Assembly (NCBI GenBank): GCA_029582165.1
Contig: CM055887.1
Span: 9,197,190-9,261,189, forward strand
Direction of reading: 5' to 3'
From: Portulaca oleracea
Lineage: Eukaryota > Streptophyta > Magnoliopsida > Caryophyllales > Portulacaceae
Length of the DNA: 64,000 nt
Both the position numbers and the translations under genes were made by a program. Shown piece after piece: positions 42,461 through 54,410 of the stretch. A model generated the notes under the pieces. It had not been told where the DNA came from, searched no databases, and saw nothing but the letters and a program-made list of their open reading frames with translations. The stretch's first letter is position 1. Each line of letters opens with the position of its first letter.

Positions 42461-44259
42461 AGAGACCTGAGCATATGGATAAACCTGTGCTATGCTTGCT
42501 CTTTTGGATATGTGATTATGCTGTGCATGTTAAGTTTTTTAACATGTGATTACTTATAGGTTTGGACTCGATAAAATGAAATTTCAACATCATGCATGTT
42601 TTGTTTCTTGAGAGTAGGATGAATTTTTGTGAAAAATCTAGTGAAGGAAATAGAAGAGCCAAAAGTATAGGTAAATGACGTGACTATTAGAAACTTTAGG
42701 TGGACATCTACATGCTTTTAGAATAGGGGGAATCTGGATCAAGCTGTGAGAAAAAGGGAAAGAGGGAGTGATGATGAAGATGAGAATAGTGAGAAGATTG
42801 TAATGCTAAGAAATAAATGGATGACCAATTGGTGCTTATAAGGGTGTCAAAGTTAATGGAGTTGAGAAACTTTATCGGGGCGTCGAAGTTGGAATACCAT
42901 GCGCAACCACGCAGGTTCTCCATGATTGTAAACACTTGTGAAGAGATGGAGATGCGGCAAGACCAAAGTTTGGGATTGATTTCATCGGGTATGCAGATGT
43001 CTTGCTTTAGGTACCAACTTTCCTTCCTTTTGTTTTGATTGATGTGTAAAATTGGGCCTATTTAATCATGCATGACATTGTTTGACACTATTGGGCTAAT
43101 GTTGTTTTGTCGCTCCTTTGTTTGGTTAGTCATAATTAGTGTACTCCAACCTCTTTTGGGTTGCAATTGTAAAACAAAAGAAGAAAAAAGATTTTGACTA
43201 TTGCATTAGATGATAGTACTTTTGGTATTTCAATCAATCCCACCAGATTTTATCCAATCACTACTAGAATATCCCCTACTTATAATTATTGCACAATGTT
43301 GTGCACCCACATAATATTTTAAAATAACATTGTCCCCCCTGATTGTAGATTTTTCCTATACAAAGGTACCTTCCAGACATTTTTTGAAAAAAAAAACTAT
43401 AGAATTATAAAGCCCAAACATATATTGTACATACATTACAACAATTTAAAATTCAAAAGGCTTATCTAAAAGTGTAAGCTATCATAAATAATTATAGTTC
43501 TTTGTTTTAAAAAATTGAACAATTTTACATGCCTAGTAGGAGTTTGAGGTTTTGAACCAAAATCTAAACCCATTTAAGACACTTGGATCCATATTTGGCG
43601 AGACTCGTGGAAATGAGCTAGGTCTAGAATCATTTATCCCTACTAATGCCTAATGTTAAAGTTATATTTCTATTTAGTAGAAAACTGTGAGAAAAAAAAA
43701 GGAGTACTACATGGAAATAAGTCAAAGTTTTGGTAAAAACATCATAAGCAAGAAGATATAAAAACTTTTTTAAAAAAATGAGAAGAAGTGAGAGGGGATC
43801 TTTTTTAATAAAATAAGAGAATTTCACTTGTGAAAACTAATACTTATACGATATTTATAACAAATATATTCAATAAGAAAATATTTAAAATATTAATATA
43901 AATTCTCATTTTCAAAAGTTAATGGCAAATACAAGCATTGTCATTCTACTCCAAATTTATAGCACTCTTCTGCCCACTAATCATTCTTCAACTTCATGTT
44001 GTCTTTTCCGAACCCGGATAAACGATTGTTTAACCATCTGGACTAGAAATCTATTTGTTGCAATAGGCAATGCTTGAAATAAAGACATTAATAATATAGC
44101 CAAGTCAATTTCTATTATTAATTTATTCCCTAATCAAAACTACCATCAATATAATATTGATCAATCAACTTTTATGACTTGACTTTTACATATATACAAG
44201 AACTTATAGAAGCAAGAAGAAAAACTCGCACAAAGGTGAGACAAGACTTTTTTTTTTTA
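42461..44259. other. AT-rich intergenic sequence, no gene supported
   Basis: A 73-codon frame at 42817-43038 matches nothing I recognise and has no supporting signals. The remainder is AT-rich spacer. Confidence 0.45.
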
Positions 44260-46800
44260 GTAGCGTAGACATATAGCACATAGAAACAAAGATTAATCCT
44301 AAAGCATTAGGAAGGGCTCTCCCTTTTGGCTCTCACAGCCTGGGCATGTGCTTTAACGCTTGTATGTTTAACCTTATTAAGACTTACAAAAGAAAAAGAC
44401 GGAAGTAGACTTTTATAACATATTAAAAGGCGATGATAATCTGGATTCCCAAGCATATGTGTGTGAAAAGCTCGAACCACTTCAATGGCGTCTGTGAAGA
44501 TTCACAATCTTCGGATACCCTCCGATCTAGCATAATCTAGGATACTTTCAACTGCTTGAAGCTCCATTGAAAAGATGACAACCCTAAAGTCGTCTCCCTC
44601 TTTTCTGCTACTTTCTTGCCTTCCTTTCTTGCAACCCAACCTATAACCCCCTTTAGCGTTTTTGCATCCCACGCTCCATAACACCAAAACTCTATCAACT
44701 CCCCAGTTGTATCATTTACAATCCATTGAAACTCAGCGGTTATCTTTATCCATATCTGCTCTCTGCTCCAACTTTATCCTTGTACTCTCATCCTCCTTTC
44801 TAATTCGTGCCGATCTCCTTCCAAACACCATTCCCTCTCGAATCCATTGCATGACTTCCACTGGATATATATTTCTCTTCCTTGTCATCTTAATGTTGCG
44901 TGCCACCCATATGAACCACAGTCCCTCCACCAATTCCTTCACAAGGTCTTTCCCATTCTGCTCTCTCTTCAGCAGCATAGTAAGCCAGTTTCTGGACCAC
45001 TTAGCAAAATTCAACCTATGGGTAGCTTAGTTGATCATCCCCAAAGTTGAAGCTTACCATAAGTTCAATGCTCATTCATAGTCCTTGAAATGTGTTCAAT
45101 AGTTACCCCCTTCTGACCACATAGGTAACATCTGTCATCAGCTACGCTATCCCATTTTGCTCGCTTGCTCTGTAAGGGTAGGGTGTTGTGTTTTACTCTC
45201 CACAAGAGAATCTTCAACTTCTCTAGGGTGTCTAAGGCCCATATCTTTTTCCAAAATTTGGAAGTCTCTATAGATGACATTCTCAATCCACTTTCCTCCC
45301 ATGGTTTCTCCAAAGGAGATAGTAGCCCATTTTAGCTGAGTATTTACCATCTTTAGTTAATCCCCAGTATAGCGAATCTTTTTCCTCAGTTCTTCTTAGA
45401 GGGTACACCAAAATTGCCTCCGCTGTTTTCCCAGTGAAAGCTCCATGGATCATTCCCACATTCCATTTCTTGGGCTAACCTTCCATGATGTCCTCTACCT
45501 TCTTTGTCTCCCACTCTTGCCGGTTAATTTCTGGCTTCATGTTTATATTATCCACTTTGACCCATTTAGGATCCAAAACCGGGGTGTGTCTTCCATTTCC
45601 TATTCTTATCTTGATCCCCCTTCTAGATTCTGTCAGAGGCAGTTGTTAGGCTCCTCCAACCCCACGTTCATGCTTTCCCTTTTTTATTACCAGCCAGTAG
45701 TGGAGAATGAGTTCTATGTTCCGCTTTGTAAATTCTCCCCAACACGGAGTTTGGATTATTATGAACCCTCCAAGCTTGCTTAACCAATATTGCTTCATTC
45801 ATCCATTCAGTCTTCCTTATACCCAAGCTTCCCAATCCTTTTGGGGTGAAAAGTTTCTTTTTTGATGTCCAATGTGTTTGTTTTTTATCGGCGTTGGTCT
45901 ACCAGAAGAAATCTATGAGGGTTGTGTCGATCCGTTTTGCCACTATCTTTGGTATTTGAAGACCGAGAAAAAAATACTGATTTAGCCCACTCAACACTGA
46001 ATTGATTAAGACCAATCGCTGGAGAAAGGAGCGCAACCTTCCAGTTACTCAACCTTGCTGAAGTATTATCCAAGAGGAAGCCCAATTGACTTGTCTTGAA
46101 TTTTCCCAATGTTGATGGTATGCCCAAGTACTTCTGGAATTGTTCCTCAATCTGGTATCCAAAGATCCCTTTTTACCCTTCTTTCTCTTCCTCTGTGAAA
46201 TCCGGGGACACCATTATTTGGGATTTCGTGATATTTAGACCTGTTCAACGGTCGGTAGGGCCGATCATGGTAGGTCGATCAGTCGGAAGTTTACGACGTC
46301 GGCAGAGCCGACAACTATATAATATAAATTTTTAATATATAAAAAACGTAAACATTTACGGATTTAATTTACATATTTGGTCGGGTCATCGGGCCGGGTC
46401 ACAAAAATTAGAACCTAATCTAGGAATTGTTTTTATAAAGTTAATGTGTTTATATAAGTTGTCGGGCCGGGTCGGGTTACAAAAAATAAAACTTAATCTA
46501 GGATTTTTTTTAAAAAATTTAATGCATTTAGTCGTGTCATCGGGCCGGGTCGGGTCACATACCCTTGGCCCAAGCCCGGCCCGACCATGCTTCGGGGCCC
46601 CGACTTTTTCGGGCCGGGCCGGGTCACCGTCTAAAATTGTGGCCTTGACCCGCACTTTTTCGGGCCGGGCGAGTTCCCGGCCCACTGAACAGGTCTAGTG
46701 ATATTGATAATTTGTCCCAAGGCCATACAGAAATTGTCCACAACATTCTTTAATTCAAGACAAGGCTTGTATAAAAGCGAGAAAACAAACTTGTGCTCCT
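44260..46800 (-). pseudogene. LINE remnant (RT, zinc-binding and RNase H parts)
   Basis: Read on the - strand, the order is: RT end (NVVDNFCMALGQII and ITKSQIMVSPDF near 46790-46190, then YLGIPSTLGKFKTSQLGFLL and ARLSNWKVALLSPA near 46120-45900); the reverse-transcriptase zinc-binding domain (FWKKIWALDTLEKLKILLWR..LPLQSKRAKW..CYLCGQKGVTIEHI, about 45265-45080); a WFIWVARN linker; and an RNase H scrap (MELQAVESILDYARSEGIRRL, about 44580-44505). This is the 3' half of a plant L1-type LINE ORF2. Stops and frameshifts are common, and a hAT MITE splits the RT part. Confidence 0.8.
46236..46697. mobile_element. hAT-type MITE, 462 bp, perfect 8 bp target duplication
   Basis: The ends are TAGACCTGTTCA and its exact reverse complement. 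GTGATATT flanks both sides exactly (46228-46235 and 46698-46705). The body holds CGGGCCGGGTCGGGTCAC runs in partial tandem copies of about 93 bp. It is inserted in the LINE remnant; LINE codons resume on either side. Confidence 0.9.
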
Positions 46801-46977
46801 ATAAGAAGACAACGACCACATTAAAAAACTCTAACTCTCACATAATGGAGAGAAATTTATTAGATTGAAAAAGAAAATTACCAGTAAATAAATGATAAAT
46901 TAGAAATAGGTAGTGAATGGAAATTAATATTGGAAGAAATAGCGTAAAAAAAGATGGCTATAATTCTCTCAATATCT

Positions 46978-48175
46978 TTTTTTTTATTATTATCGAAAGT
47001 TAACAGGTTTTAAAAGTTCACAGAATGTAGTAAAAACGCATTACAAAACAACAAACAACCAACTTCAAAAGATAAAGGCTACAATCAAACACTGCTAAAC
47101 ATAATCAAACAACAGGAACTATCGCATCCACGACAACCAAAAAAACCTTCACATCTAAATCACGATGTTAAATGGTCAATAACTTTAGTTTGATGGGTTA
47201 TCAAGGACTCGCGCGCCTATAACATTACCAATAATCACAACTCTTTGGTTTATCTTAGCATCAAGACTGTCATCTTCCAAGATGTTCACGTGCCCAGTCA
47301 TACTAACCTTTTGACCATCTTTCTGGCAATGAAGAACACTACAAGTTGCATTTCTGACAAACTGGCATTTAAATTTCATCACCATGTTATGTTTTCTCTT
47401 ACTCTTGGTTTTACCCTTTGAAGCCTCAATGATGGAATTCTCAAGATTAGCAAGTAATTCACACTCAGCCACCCCATCAAAGGATCCAATCGGGTTGCTA
47501 TAAGTGTGGTCACTGTCAGAGGCGGCTCCCTAATCCGCTTCCACCACCCGATTAGTTTTGGAACTACTTAAGAGAGCATCCTTGTAAGTCAACTTGTTTG
47601 CACGCTTGTTGCTATCCACGACAATATTAATAGGGTTTGTAATAGTATAACATTCAAGAGGTAGGATGAAATCAAAAGCTTTTCAAGGCTCCATTTGATT
47701 AAAGAAAATGGATTGAAAGACGAACTCTATAAAATGGATTCAAAGAGCTAGTAAAGGCAGGAGTAAGAGAAAATTAAACATGTTGATGAGATTTAAGTGG
47801 CAGCTTGTCAGAGATGCAACTTGTAGAGTTGCTCATGGACAAAAGGGTGGTCAGGAAGTTAGGATAAAGAGGCGTGCGAACTTATCGGAAAATGAAAGTG
47901 TTGATAATATTGAAGCTGAGATTGAATGAAGAAAGATGATTATTGGCAATGATATCGGTGTGCGATTCCTTAATGAGCCAAGCAGTTAAAATCATTGTTC
48001 TTGCTTTTGTTTGCGATGTAATGGTTTGTTTGGCTGTGATTCATGTTAAGTCCTTGCAGTGTTGTATTAGCAGTTTGATTGTAATCTTTTGGTGGTGGAT
48101 GCCTGCAGTTGTGTTTGCGGGTTGCTGTATGTTTGTACTTTTAGCCTTTGGCTATTAATAATCGAAAAAAAGAAA
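46978..48175. pseudogene. Two inverted copies of a LINE-type gene tail
   Basis: On the - strand (about 47472-47185) a 95-codon frame reads KSKRKHNMVMKFKCQFVRNATCSV..INQRVVIIGNVIGAR. On the + strand (about 47750-47985) a broken frame reads RSKRKLNMLMRFKWQLVRDATCRV, ending KMIIGNDIGVR. These are diverged copies of one sequence in opposite orientation. Each ends in an A-rich tail after a CGATAATAATAAA- or TATTAATAATCGAAA-like motif (about 46978 and 48165), as retroposed 3' ends do. The exact parent protein is not recognised. Confidence 0.6.
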
Positions 48176-49066
48176 ACTCTATAAAATGCCATTCTTTTTT
48201 TTTTTTCATTTGGCTAAAAATGGTGAAAGGATGATGAGTTACTCCTTGGGTTAATAGTTAATACTTAATACTAATCCACAGTAGAAAAATACCCAGGTAA
48301 GTAAATGTCAAAGTTAGCTTAGAAGGAAAAAGGAAAAATCACTAAATTAGGCCCCAGATTAGAAAGAGAATTTATATTAAAAATAGGATTTGAACTATTG
48401 AAGTGATATAAAATTAATCACCATTATTAAAGTAAAATTGACAAATTTTCTGTAATAAAAATATAATTCTGATTTCCTATACGATAAAAATGAAGTTAAG
48501 TGGACATACGAATAGGAAACTAGAGATTACAAGAAAACATCATGAAATTTGAGCCTATCCTCATTTCATTATCCTTGTCCGTGAATTTCAGTCTCTCCCT
48601 CTCTCTCTAATCTGTTCCTCCGCCTATCTATCCCTTCAACGCGCATAAAATATCCCCCACCTTCCTCCCTCCCTCCCTCCATCTCTCCCCCCCTTTCTCT
48701 CTCATCATCATCTTCATCTTCTGGAAACCATATCTCTGGATCCATTCTCTCTGCTCACCTCTTCTCCTTCTAACCCTCGTCCGCCATTACTGCTTCTTCC
48801 GAGCTCCGAAGCTCTTCAATGACCTCATTCTCCCCGTTTCCACCCTCCCTTTTCAGCTTCAGCTGCGGATGACCCTGCCAGATCTCCTCATAATCTCCTA
48901 TTCCTCGTTTGCATTCGTGTTCTCGTCTTAATCCAGCTGGGTTCCTCCCACTTTCTCTCTCCTAGGGTTTCTTTTCGATTTGGGGAACAATCTAATCTCG
49001 TATTGACCCCCGAAATAGGGATTCCTGTCCCCCATCTTGCCTCGATCTGAATCGGGCTGTGTGAAA
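48176..49066 (+). other. Spacer and 5' leader of F-box gene 2
   Basis: The first 400 bp are AT-rich with nothing recognised. From about 48590 the sequence is a pyrimidine-rich leader (CTCTCCCTCTCTCTCT, then CCTCCCTCCCTCCCTCC). It shares CTTCAACGCGCATAAAA and CCCCACCTTCCTCCC with the leader of F-box gene 1. No convincing TATA box was picked. Confidence 0.5.
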
Positions 49067-50269
49067 ATGTCTTCCTTGCGGGCAGATCTGACCACCACCC
49101 CTCGAGTCTACCCCGAACCCTTGCCGGAAAACGCCGTAAAGGACGGCGGCGGCGACTGCGGCGGCGGCATCGACCACTTCGACAGGCTGCCGGATTCTCT
49201 CCTCCTCCTAATCTTCAACAAGATCGGCGACGTCAAAGCCCTTGGTCGTTGCTGCGTAGTTTCTAGAAGGTTCCACGCCCTCGTTCCTCAGGTCGAAAAC
49301 GTCGTCGTCCGGGTGGATTGCGTCATCTCCGACGACGACGCCTCCGCCGCCGCTTCCGCCGCCGATGAGTCTCGGTCACCGTTAGCGAGCATCGTACGGG
49401 TCATATTCGGGAACATCTTCAAGCCTCTCAAGGCGTTGGGGCAGTTCCTCGGGCCGAAGCGATCGGGACCTTCTTCCTCTGCTTTGTCGGTTGGTAATGG
49501 AGGTGATGACGACGAAGGGGAGCAAGGAGGAGTCACCCATCATTCCCCAACTCAGGTTTTGAAGAACTTCAACGAGATTCGGTTCCTGAGGATCGAGCTT
49601 CCCAGTGGCGAATTGGGTATCGATGATGGGGTTTTGCTTAAATGGAGGGCCGATTTCGGGTCTACCTTGGATAACTGCGTCATTCTCGGGGCTTCGTCGG
49701 TGATTTACTCCCCCAAAGCTGGGCAATTGAGCGAGAATGGCGTCAATGGCGATGCTTCGAGTAATGGTGTTGGGGATGACAATGGGAGCATACCTGAGTC
49801 GTTCTCCATGAATGGGGGTCTGAAGCTCAGGGTGGTGTGGACCATCAGCTCGTTGATTGCAGCGTCGGCCAGGCACTATTTGCTGCAGCCCATCATAGCG
49901 GAGCATCAGACGTTGGATCGCCTCGTGCTAACCGATGCGGATGGGCAGGGTGTTCTCTGCATGAACAGGGATCAGTTGGAGGAGTTGAGAGTGAAGCCAT
50001 TGTCGGCTTCTTCGGCATCCAAGAGGACTCTTGTGCCTGCATTGAATATGAGGTTGTGGTATGCGCCTCATCTCGAGCTTCCGAATGGGGTTGTGTTGAA
50101 GGGGGCCACCTTAGTTGCTATTAGGCCGAGCGAGCAATCGGGTGTTAGTGCTAAGAAGGAGATGTCAGATCTATCATGGGTTTCTACTGCCTTTGAGGAG
50201 CCTTATGGGACTGCAGCTAAGATGCTTGTCAAGAGAAGAACATACTGTCTTGAGATGAACTCCTTCTGA
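49067..50269 (+). CDS. F-box protein, At5g46170-like (copy 2)
   Basis: An intronless gene of 400 codons, paralogue of the gene at 11.5 kb and closer to the Arabidopsis family (for example KALGRCCVVSRRF and SPTQVLKNFNEIR). The F-box spans about residues 37-75 (HFDRLPDSLLLLIFNKIGDV). The variable regions are the N-terminus and the linkers near residues 135-160 and 225-240; the C-terminal third (LRVVWTISSLIAASARHYLL..RRTYCLEMNSF) is almost identical between the copies. The ATG of MSSLRADL is chosen because no in-frame ATG lies upstream. It is expected to be a substrate-binding subunit of an SCF ubiquitin ligase, substrate unknown. The codon usage is AT-richer at third positions than in copy 1. 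Confidence 0.95.
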   Translation: MSSLRADLTTTPRVYPEPLPENAVKDGGGDCGGGIDHFDRLPDSLLLLIFNKIGDVKALGRCCVVSRRFHALVPQVENVVVRVDCVISDDDASAAASAADESRSPLASIVRVIFGNIFKPLKALGQFLGPKRSGPSSSALSVGNGGDDDEGEQGGVTHHSPTQVLKNFNEIRFLRIELPSGELGIDDGVLLKWRADFGSTLDNCVILGASSVIYSPKAGQLSENGVNGDASSNGVGDDNGSIPESFSMNGGLKLRVVWTISSLIAASARHYLLQPIIAEHQTLDRLVLTDADGQGVLCMNRDQLEELRVKPLSASSASKRTLVPALNMRLWYAPHLELPNGVVLKGATLVAIRPSEQSGVSAKKEMSDLSWVSTAFEEPYGTAAKMLVKRRTYCLEMNSF

Positions 50270-52651
50270 GTCAAACACAAGTCAGGTATGCTTGCAATTC
50301 AGATTTGTTCTATGTTCATTTTGTGTGTGTTTGATTTTGAGCTAACTTGAATTGTTGTATATATTGCGTATTGTACTTTTGTGGTTAGCTGCCTATGTAT
50401 GTTGATGAGTATATGTCTTTTGTAATGAACTATCTGCTCAGACTTGTGGTGTGGAGGCATGGAACATAGCTAGTTTTATGCATGTTGCATTTTGTCAGTT
50501 TCACTGCTTGAAATGTCTAACTAATGACTCTATATAAGAATTGTTTGCTAGGCTTCAACATTGTAGTTCTCAGTATTAGGGGTATCCAACATTTTGAGCT
50601 CAAAGAATTGTGTTCCAAGCAAATTGTTGGATGTGTATGTGTTGTCATATGATGTTTGAATCCAAATTTATGTATTCTCAAGCTTGTGTATGCAAGGGAT
50701 GTATGTATCTCATATTTCCAAGTGATGTTATGATATTGAATGTACTAATGACTTTTATATAATGTTGTGGTGCTTGTGGCATCCGGCTATGACTAAGTTA
50801 ATATGTCGGGCGCCTATACAATTGTGGTTATATACAACGGATGCTGAACATATATCCTTTGAATAAATGAGTAGTTGCTTTGCTTTCAATAAAGTGGGGT
50901 TTATAGTTCAAACTTGAAGAATTGTGTGTTCCTGGTCCATTTTGTACCATGTAGTCGGCTAGCTAGCCCAATTTGCTTCCCTATCAATGTGTTTGTCCAG
51001 ATGATAGTGATATCTAGAATTATTGTTCCTATCATACAGTTAACGAATCTGTGAACGTTTCCTTCTTATTCCTCCTTGGCATTTGCTGTGCAAACCCCCC
51101 AACAAAGAGATTGTCTTCTCATGCTTGCTTTAGGCCTTTAGGGCTGTATAATGTGGTAAATAAATCTTGATTCACAGAACACAATTCTTTGAGCTCCTAC
51201 TTCCATTTACGAACAACTTGGTAATGCGATGCATTGAGCTCTTCCTTCCATGTGTTCCTGATCAATTTCACTGAGTTCTGAAGTTTTACCCCTTTGCTGT
51301 AATATGTTTCATAGCCTTGAATTTTGTGACTAGTATCATGGCCTAAGACTGTGATCATCAATAACACAATGTATTCCTTGTTCTTCCAGGGATGCACATG
51401 GACGTAAATGGGGATCTGAATGCATTGAAAGACAGCAAGCAACACAAAGTTCTGGTTGCCCTTGCGTTGCCCAGATTACATACGATACAGCAGTGCCCTT
51501 GTGAAGTGTAACAACGATGATCTTTTTGTATAAAAAGTAAACATGTACGGGACGGGCTGGATTGACAAGAGAAGAGAGAAAGAGTAACATACACCTGCAT
51601 GTTGTTTTTACCTGGGGCCATAAGTAACTTTATAAGCTTGTAAGAAATGCAGGAAGGGGGTTTTGGGCTTGTGAACACTTTTAAGCCTAGTAATCTCTAT
51701 CTGGATCTACTACTGATGTTGTGAATATTGTAGGTATGAAATGAACATGACTATGCTTCATTTTGCTGTGTAACTTTAAATGTCATCAAGCAGTGTAATA
51801 ATATTGCATGCACTCTGATGTACCCTATTGTCACCTCACCTCCTTTTGTCTGTCTTATGGCCAACTTGGGCCCTCTGCAGTGCATGACAGATACAATACA
51901 ACTGTTAGCTATTCTATATATATACAATGTCAGGGTTAGGTTAGGTGAGAAGGCCCCCATGCTTAAGACTTGCAGATGCATTCCTTAATGGTTTTGGTGT
52001 GTAAACTCTTTTTAAAGGAAAGCTGGTATTGGTATAGAAAGGGAAGGTAGACAGTGTGTGTTTTCATTGTCCAAGTTAGGTGCTGAGAATAGATGGGAAC
52101 TACTAGTGTCACACACTCCACTCTGTATGCCTATAATTATGCAATTATTCATTCACCTATCTATATTAACACTTATCATTCCTATCATTAGCCAAGCTTT
52201 GTTGCATATATAGATTGGTAGCTTATTTGCCATTGCCAGCTAATAAATAATAATAGAGAGGTAGTTAGTCTCTCTCTCATGAATGCGTGTAGAAAATAGT
52301 AGGGTTTACATGATCCGCCCTTTATTGATGTCGCCAACCCATGCTTGCATTGCGGTGTCTATTGAATGAAGAAAAATGAATGAATGAATGAATGCATGCC
52401 TCTTTTTTCCTACAATTTATTGCTTGTTGGGTCCTCCTTTTTCCCTTGTCTTCTATATGGGGCTATTAAAAAATTGTTCATCCTGGAAAAAAAAAAAACT
52501 GTTGAATTCGGATGATAGAATTTCGTCCAAATTGTGATGCTAGCCCAAAATTGTAGGCGGGATTATAGTGGGGTATGTTATTATTATTGTTTGAACCTGC
52601 ATATAGGCTCAGTTTGAAAGTTTATCCATGTCTGAAATGATCTAGGCCTAA
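50270..52651 (+). other. 3' UTR and long flank of F-box gene 2
   Basis: No second gene is supported. The block shared with the 3' flank of F-box gene 1 lies at about 50885-51030. A 40-codon frame at about 51392-51514 (MHMDVNGDL..) has no recognised homologue. A (TGAA)n run lies near 52375-52395. Confidence 0.5.
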
Positions 52652-52925
52652 GGCTCCGTTCTTTTATGGGGTAGATTGCGGTGCAGTGCAGTATCACACT
52701 GCACAACGTTCTTTAATTTCTACCACATTTTATTACACCACACCACAATCATTACCAATATATCTCCTCATTTTTCTCTCTTCTCACTTTTTTCTTCTAT
52801 TTATCACATTCTCTCTCCTTATCTACCCACCTACCCCAACTCTCATAACACTTCACCATACTTTTTCAAATTTCACCGTACCTCACCATTATCACACTGC
52901 ACCAAACGTATAAAAAAATGGAGCC
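52652..52925. mobile_element. Tourist-like MITE, family A copy 6
   Basis: The ends are GGCTCCGTTCTTTTATGGGG and the reverse complement of ATAAAAAAATGGAGCC. TAA flanks both ends exactly, the PIF/Harbinger target site. The pyrimidine-rich interior (ACCAATATATCTCCTCATTT) matches the other copies. Confidence 0.85.
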
Positions 52926-53285
52926 TAAATATTTCACAGCTCAGTTGTACAATCACTCTTGTATTAGAACGGTAGAGCCAATGGTATTCCTCAATTGTCC
53001 ATAATCAAAGATTACTTGTCTCACCATATGCATGAATGGGCCCTTTCTATGCTAGCTCATTATCACTTCCTCTCATTGGCTAATAGATTGCTCTGGAAAG
53101 TTTGGGTACAACTGTACAAGCAATCAAATTAGTGGATAACATTGGTTTACTTCATTATTCATTGGTTTGATTTGTCTAAATACCGTCCTATCTCGAAGGT
53201 TTTCTGTGGCTTTTACAATGAATCGATGGCCCCTTCAATTACATTAGTTGTGATCTTTACAAGGCAATGAGCCAATGCCTATATA

Positions 53286-53527
53286 CTCCTTCTCTTCCAT
53301 ATTAATTGTTATATTTGAATGATAACAATTTTGACTATAAATGTATCAGTATATATAGTGACTTGTTATATAAAATTAATATCATTAGATTTGTAACGGA
53401 AAATATTATTGTAAAGAGTATAATATTGTAATTGTTAATAAAATATTATATGAGAAATTATCAATCTAAGGATGACATTAGAAACTGTGACAGTCAACTA
53501 AGTGTCAATAATATGGAATAGAGGTAG
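53286..53527. mobile_element. Stowaway MITE
   Basis: Ends CTCCTTCTCTTCCATATTAA and the reverse complement of AATATGGAATAGAGGTAG, flanked by TA. The interior carries ATGTATCAGTATATATAGTGA and related Stowaway words. Confidence 0.75.
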
Positions 53528-53578
53528 TACACAATAGGGAGGCACTCCAACCAGACTTTATAACCGACTAAGAAAATG

Positions 53579-54410
53579 TTAGTGAGTTAGGTAGGGTTCA
53601 AAACCATACGGAAATATATAGAATACCTCTACAAACTGTTTCATTTGTCTTTTTAATTGATAATTGTAACATACGCATTTTTTTTGGATAGAAAAACCGC
53701 CAAACGAGCGGGACTGTTCATTATTATTCAAAATTTTGTCCATATCTATACGAGCCAAAGATAAAGATTCTTCGAGTCCCCCTTCTATCCAGGCTCGAAT
53801 TGGCAAGCTATGGGGCTGAAGGTGAGCGAGAGAATGAACAACCATATTCCATTCCCTACGAACATGGTGCCAAGTAATACAATTAAAACTACTAGCTAAT
53901 TTCAAAATTTCCTCTATCATAAGGCCTAAAGAATTACTTCCTTTGAAGCCTCCTTTTATATTGTTAATGAGGGATAGACAAACTCCTTCCACTTGTAATG
54001 TTCTGAATCCCGATTCCCAGGTAGTCCTTAGACCAAATAAGCATGCTCCAGCCTCTTTTAGCTCAGCACTCGAGAAGCCTTCCGATTGTTTGGACCCTGT
54101 TGCTGCAATTTTCCCTTCGAAATTCTTGATTACATAGCCCCAGCCTTTGCCCCCATTTCCAATCTTTGCTGTGTCGAAGTTGAGTTTCCAGCAACTGATC
54201 TGAGGGTGAGCCATTTGTCAACATATTGAGCCCGTGGGAATGGTTTCAGAGCTGGGAGAAATTGGAAATCTGACAACACCTCCTTGGCTATGGTCATTGC
54301 GAGTGCTGCCGAAAGTTGTGTATTTTTAATTACCAGCTTGTTTCTCAAATGTAACATATGCATTTTGAATTTAGTAGTCCGATGAATTAAAATCCTTCCC
54401 AATTTTCTAT
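53579..54410 (-). pseudogene. RNase H-like domain of a LINE, 3' fragment
   Basis: On the - strand a frame of about 210 codons reads CWKLNFDTAKIGNGGKGWGYVIKN-like sequence, then SSAELKEAGACLFGLRTTWE, LQVEGVCLSLI and WHHVRREWNMVVHSLAH. This is the RVT_3/RNase H domain that ends plant L1-type polyproteins. The first Asp (NFDT) and the Glu (AELKE) are kept. The usual Asp in VESDC is Gly here, so catalysis is doubtful. Upstream residues (LSDFQFLPALKPFPRAQY) are the normal linker in another frame. The 5' parts of this LINE are missing; a different LINE on the + strand begins at once. Confidence 0.75.

Noticed and set aside
42817..43038. 73-codon frame (MDDQLVLIRVSKLMELRNF)
   Set aside because: No family recognised, no introns or promoter evident, and only chance-length in AT-rich DNA.
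47943..48158. Hydrophobic 71-codon frame resembling a membrane peptide
   Set aside because: It lies in the T-rich 3' part of a retroposed copy, and hydrophobicity follows from T-rich codons.
49382..49906. 174-codon open frame on the - strand inside F-box gene 2
   Set aside because: Antisense shadow of the F-box gene; the sense frame has clear family motifs throughout.
51392..51514. 40-codon frame downstream of F-box gene 2 (MHMDVNGDL)
   Set aside because: Too short, with no homologue I recognise and no flanking gene signals.
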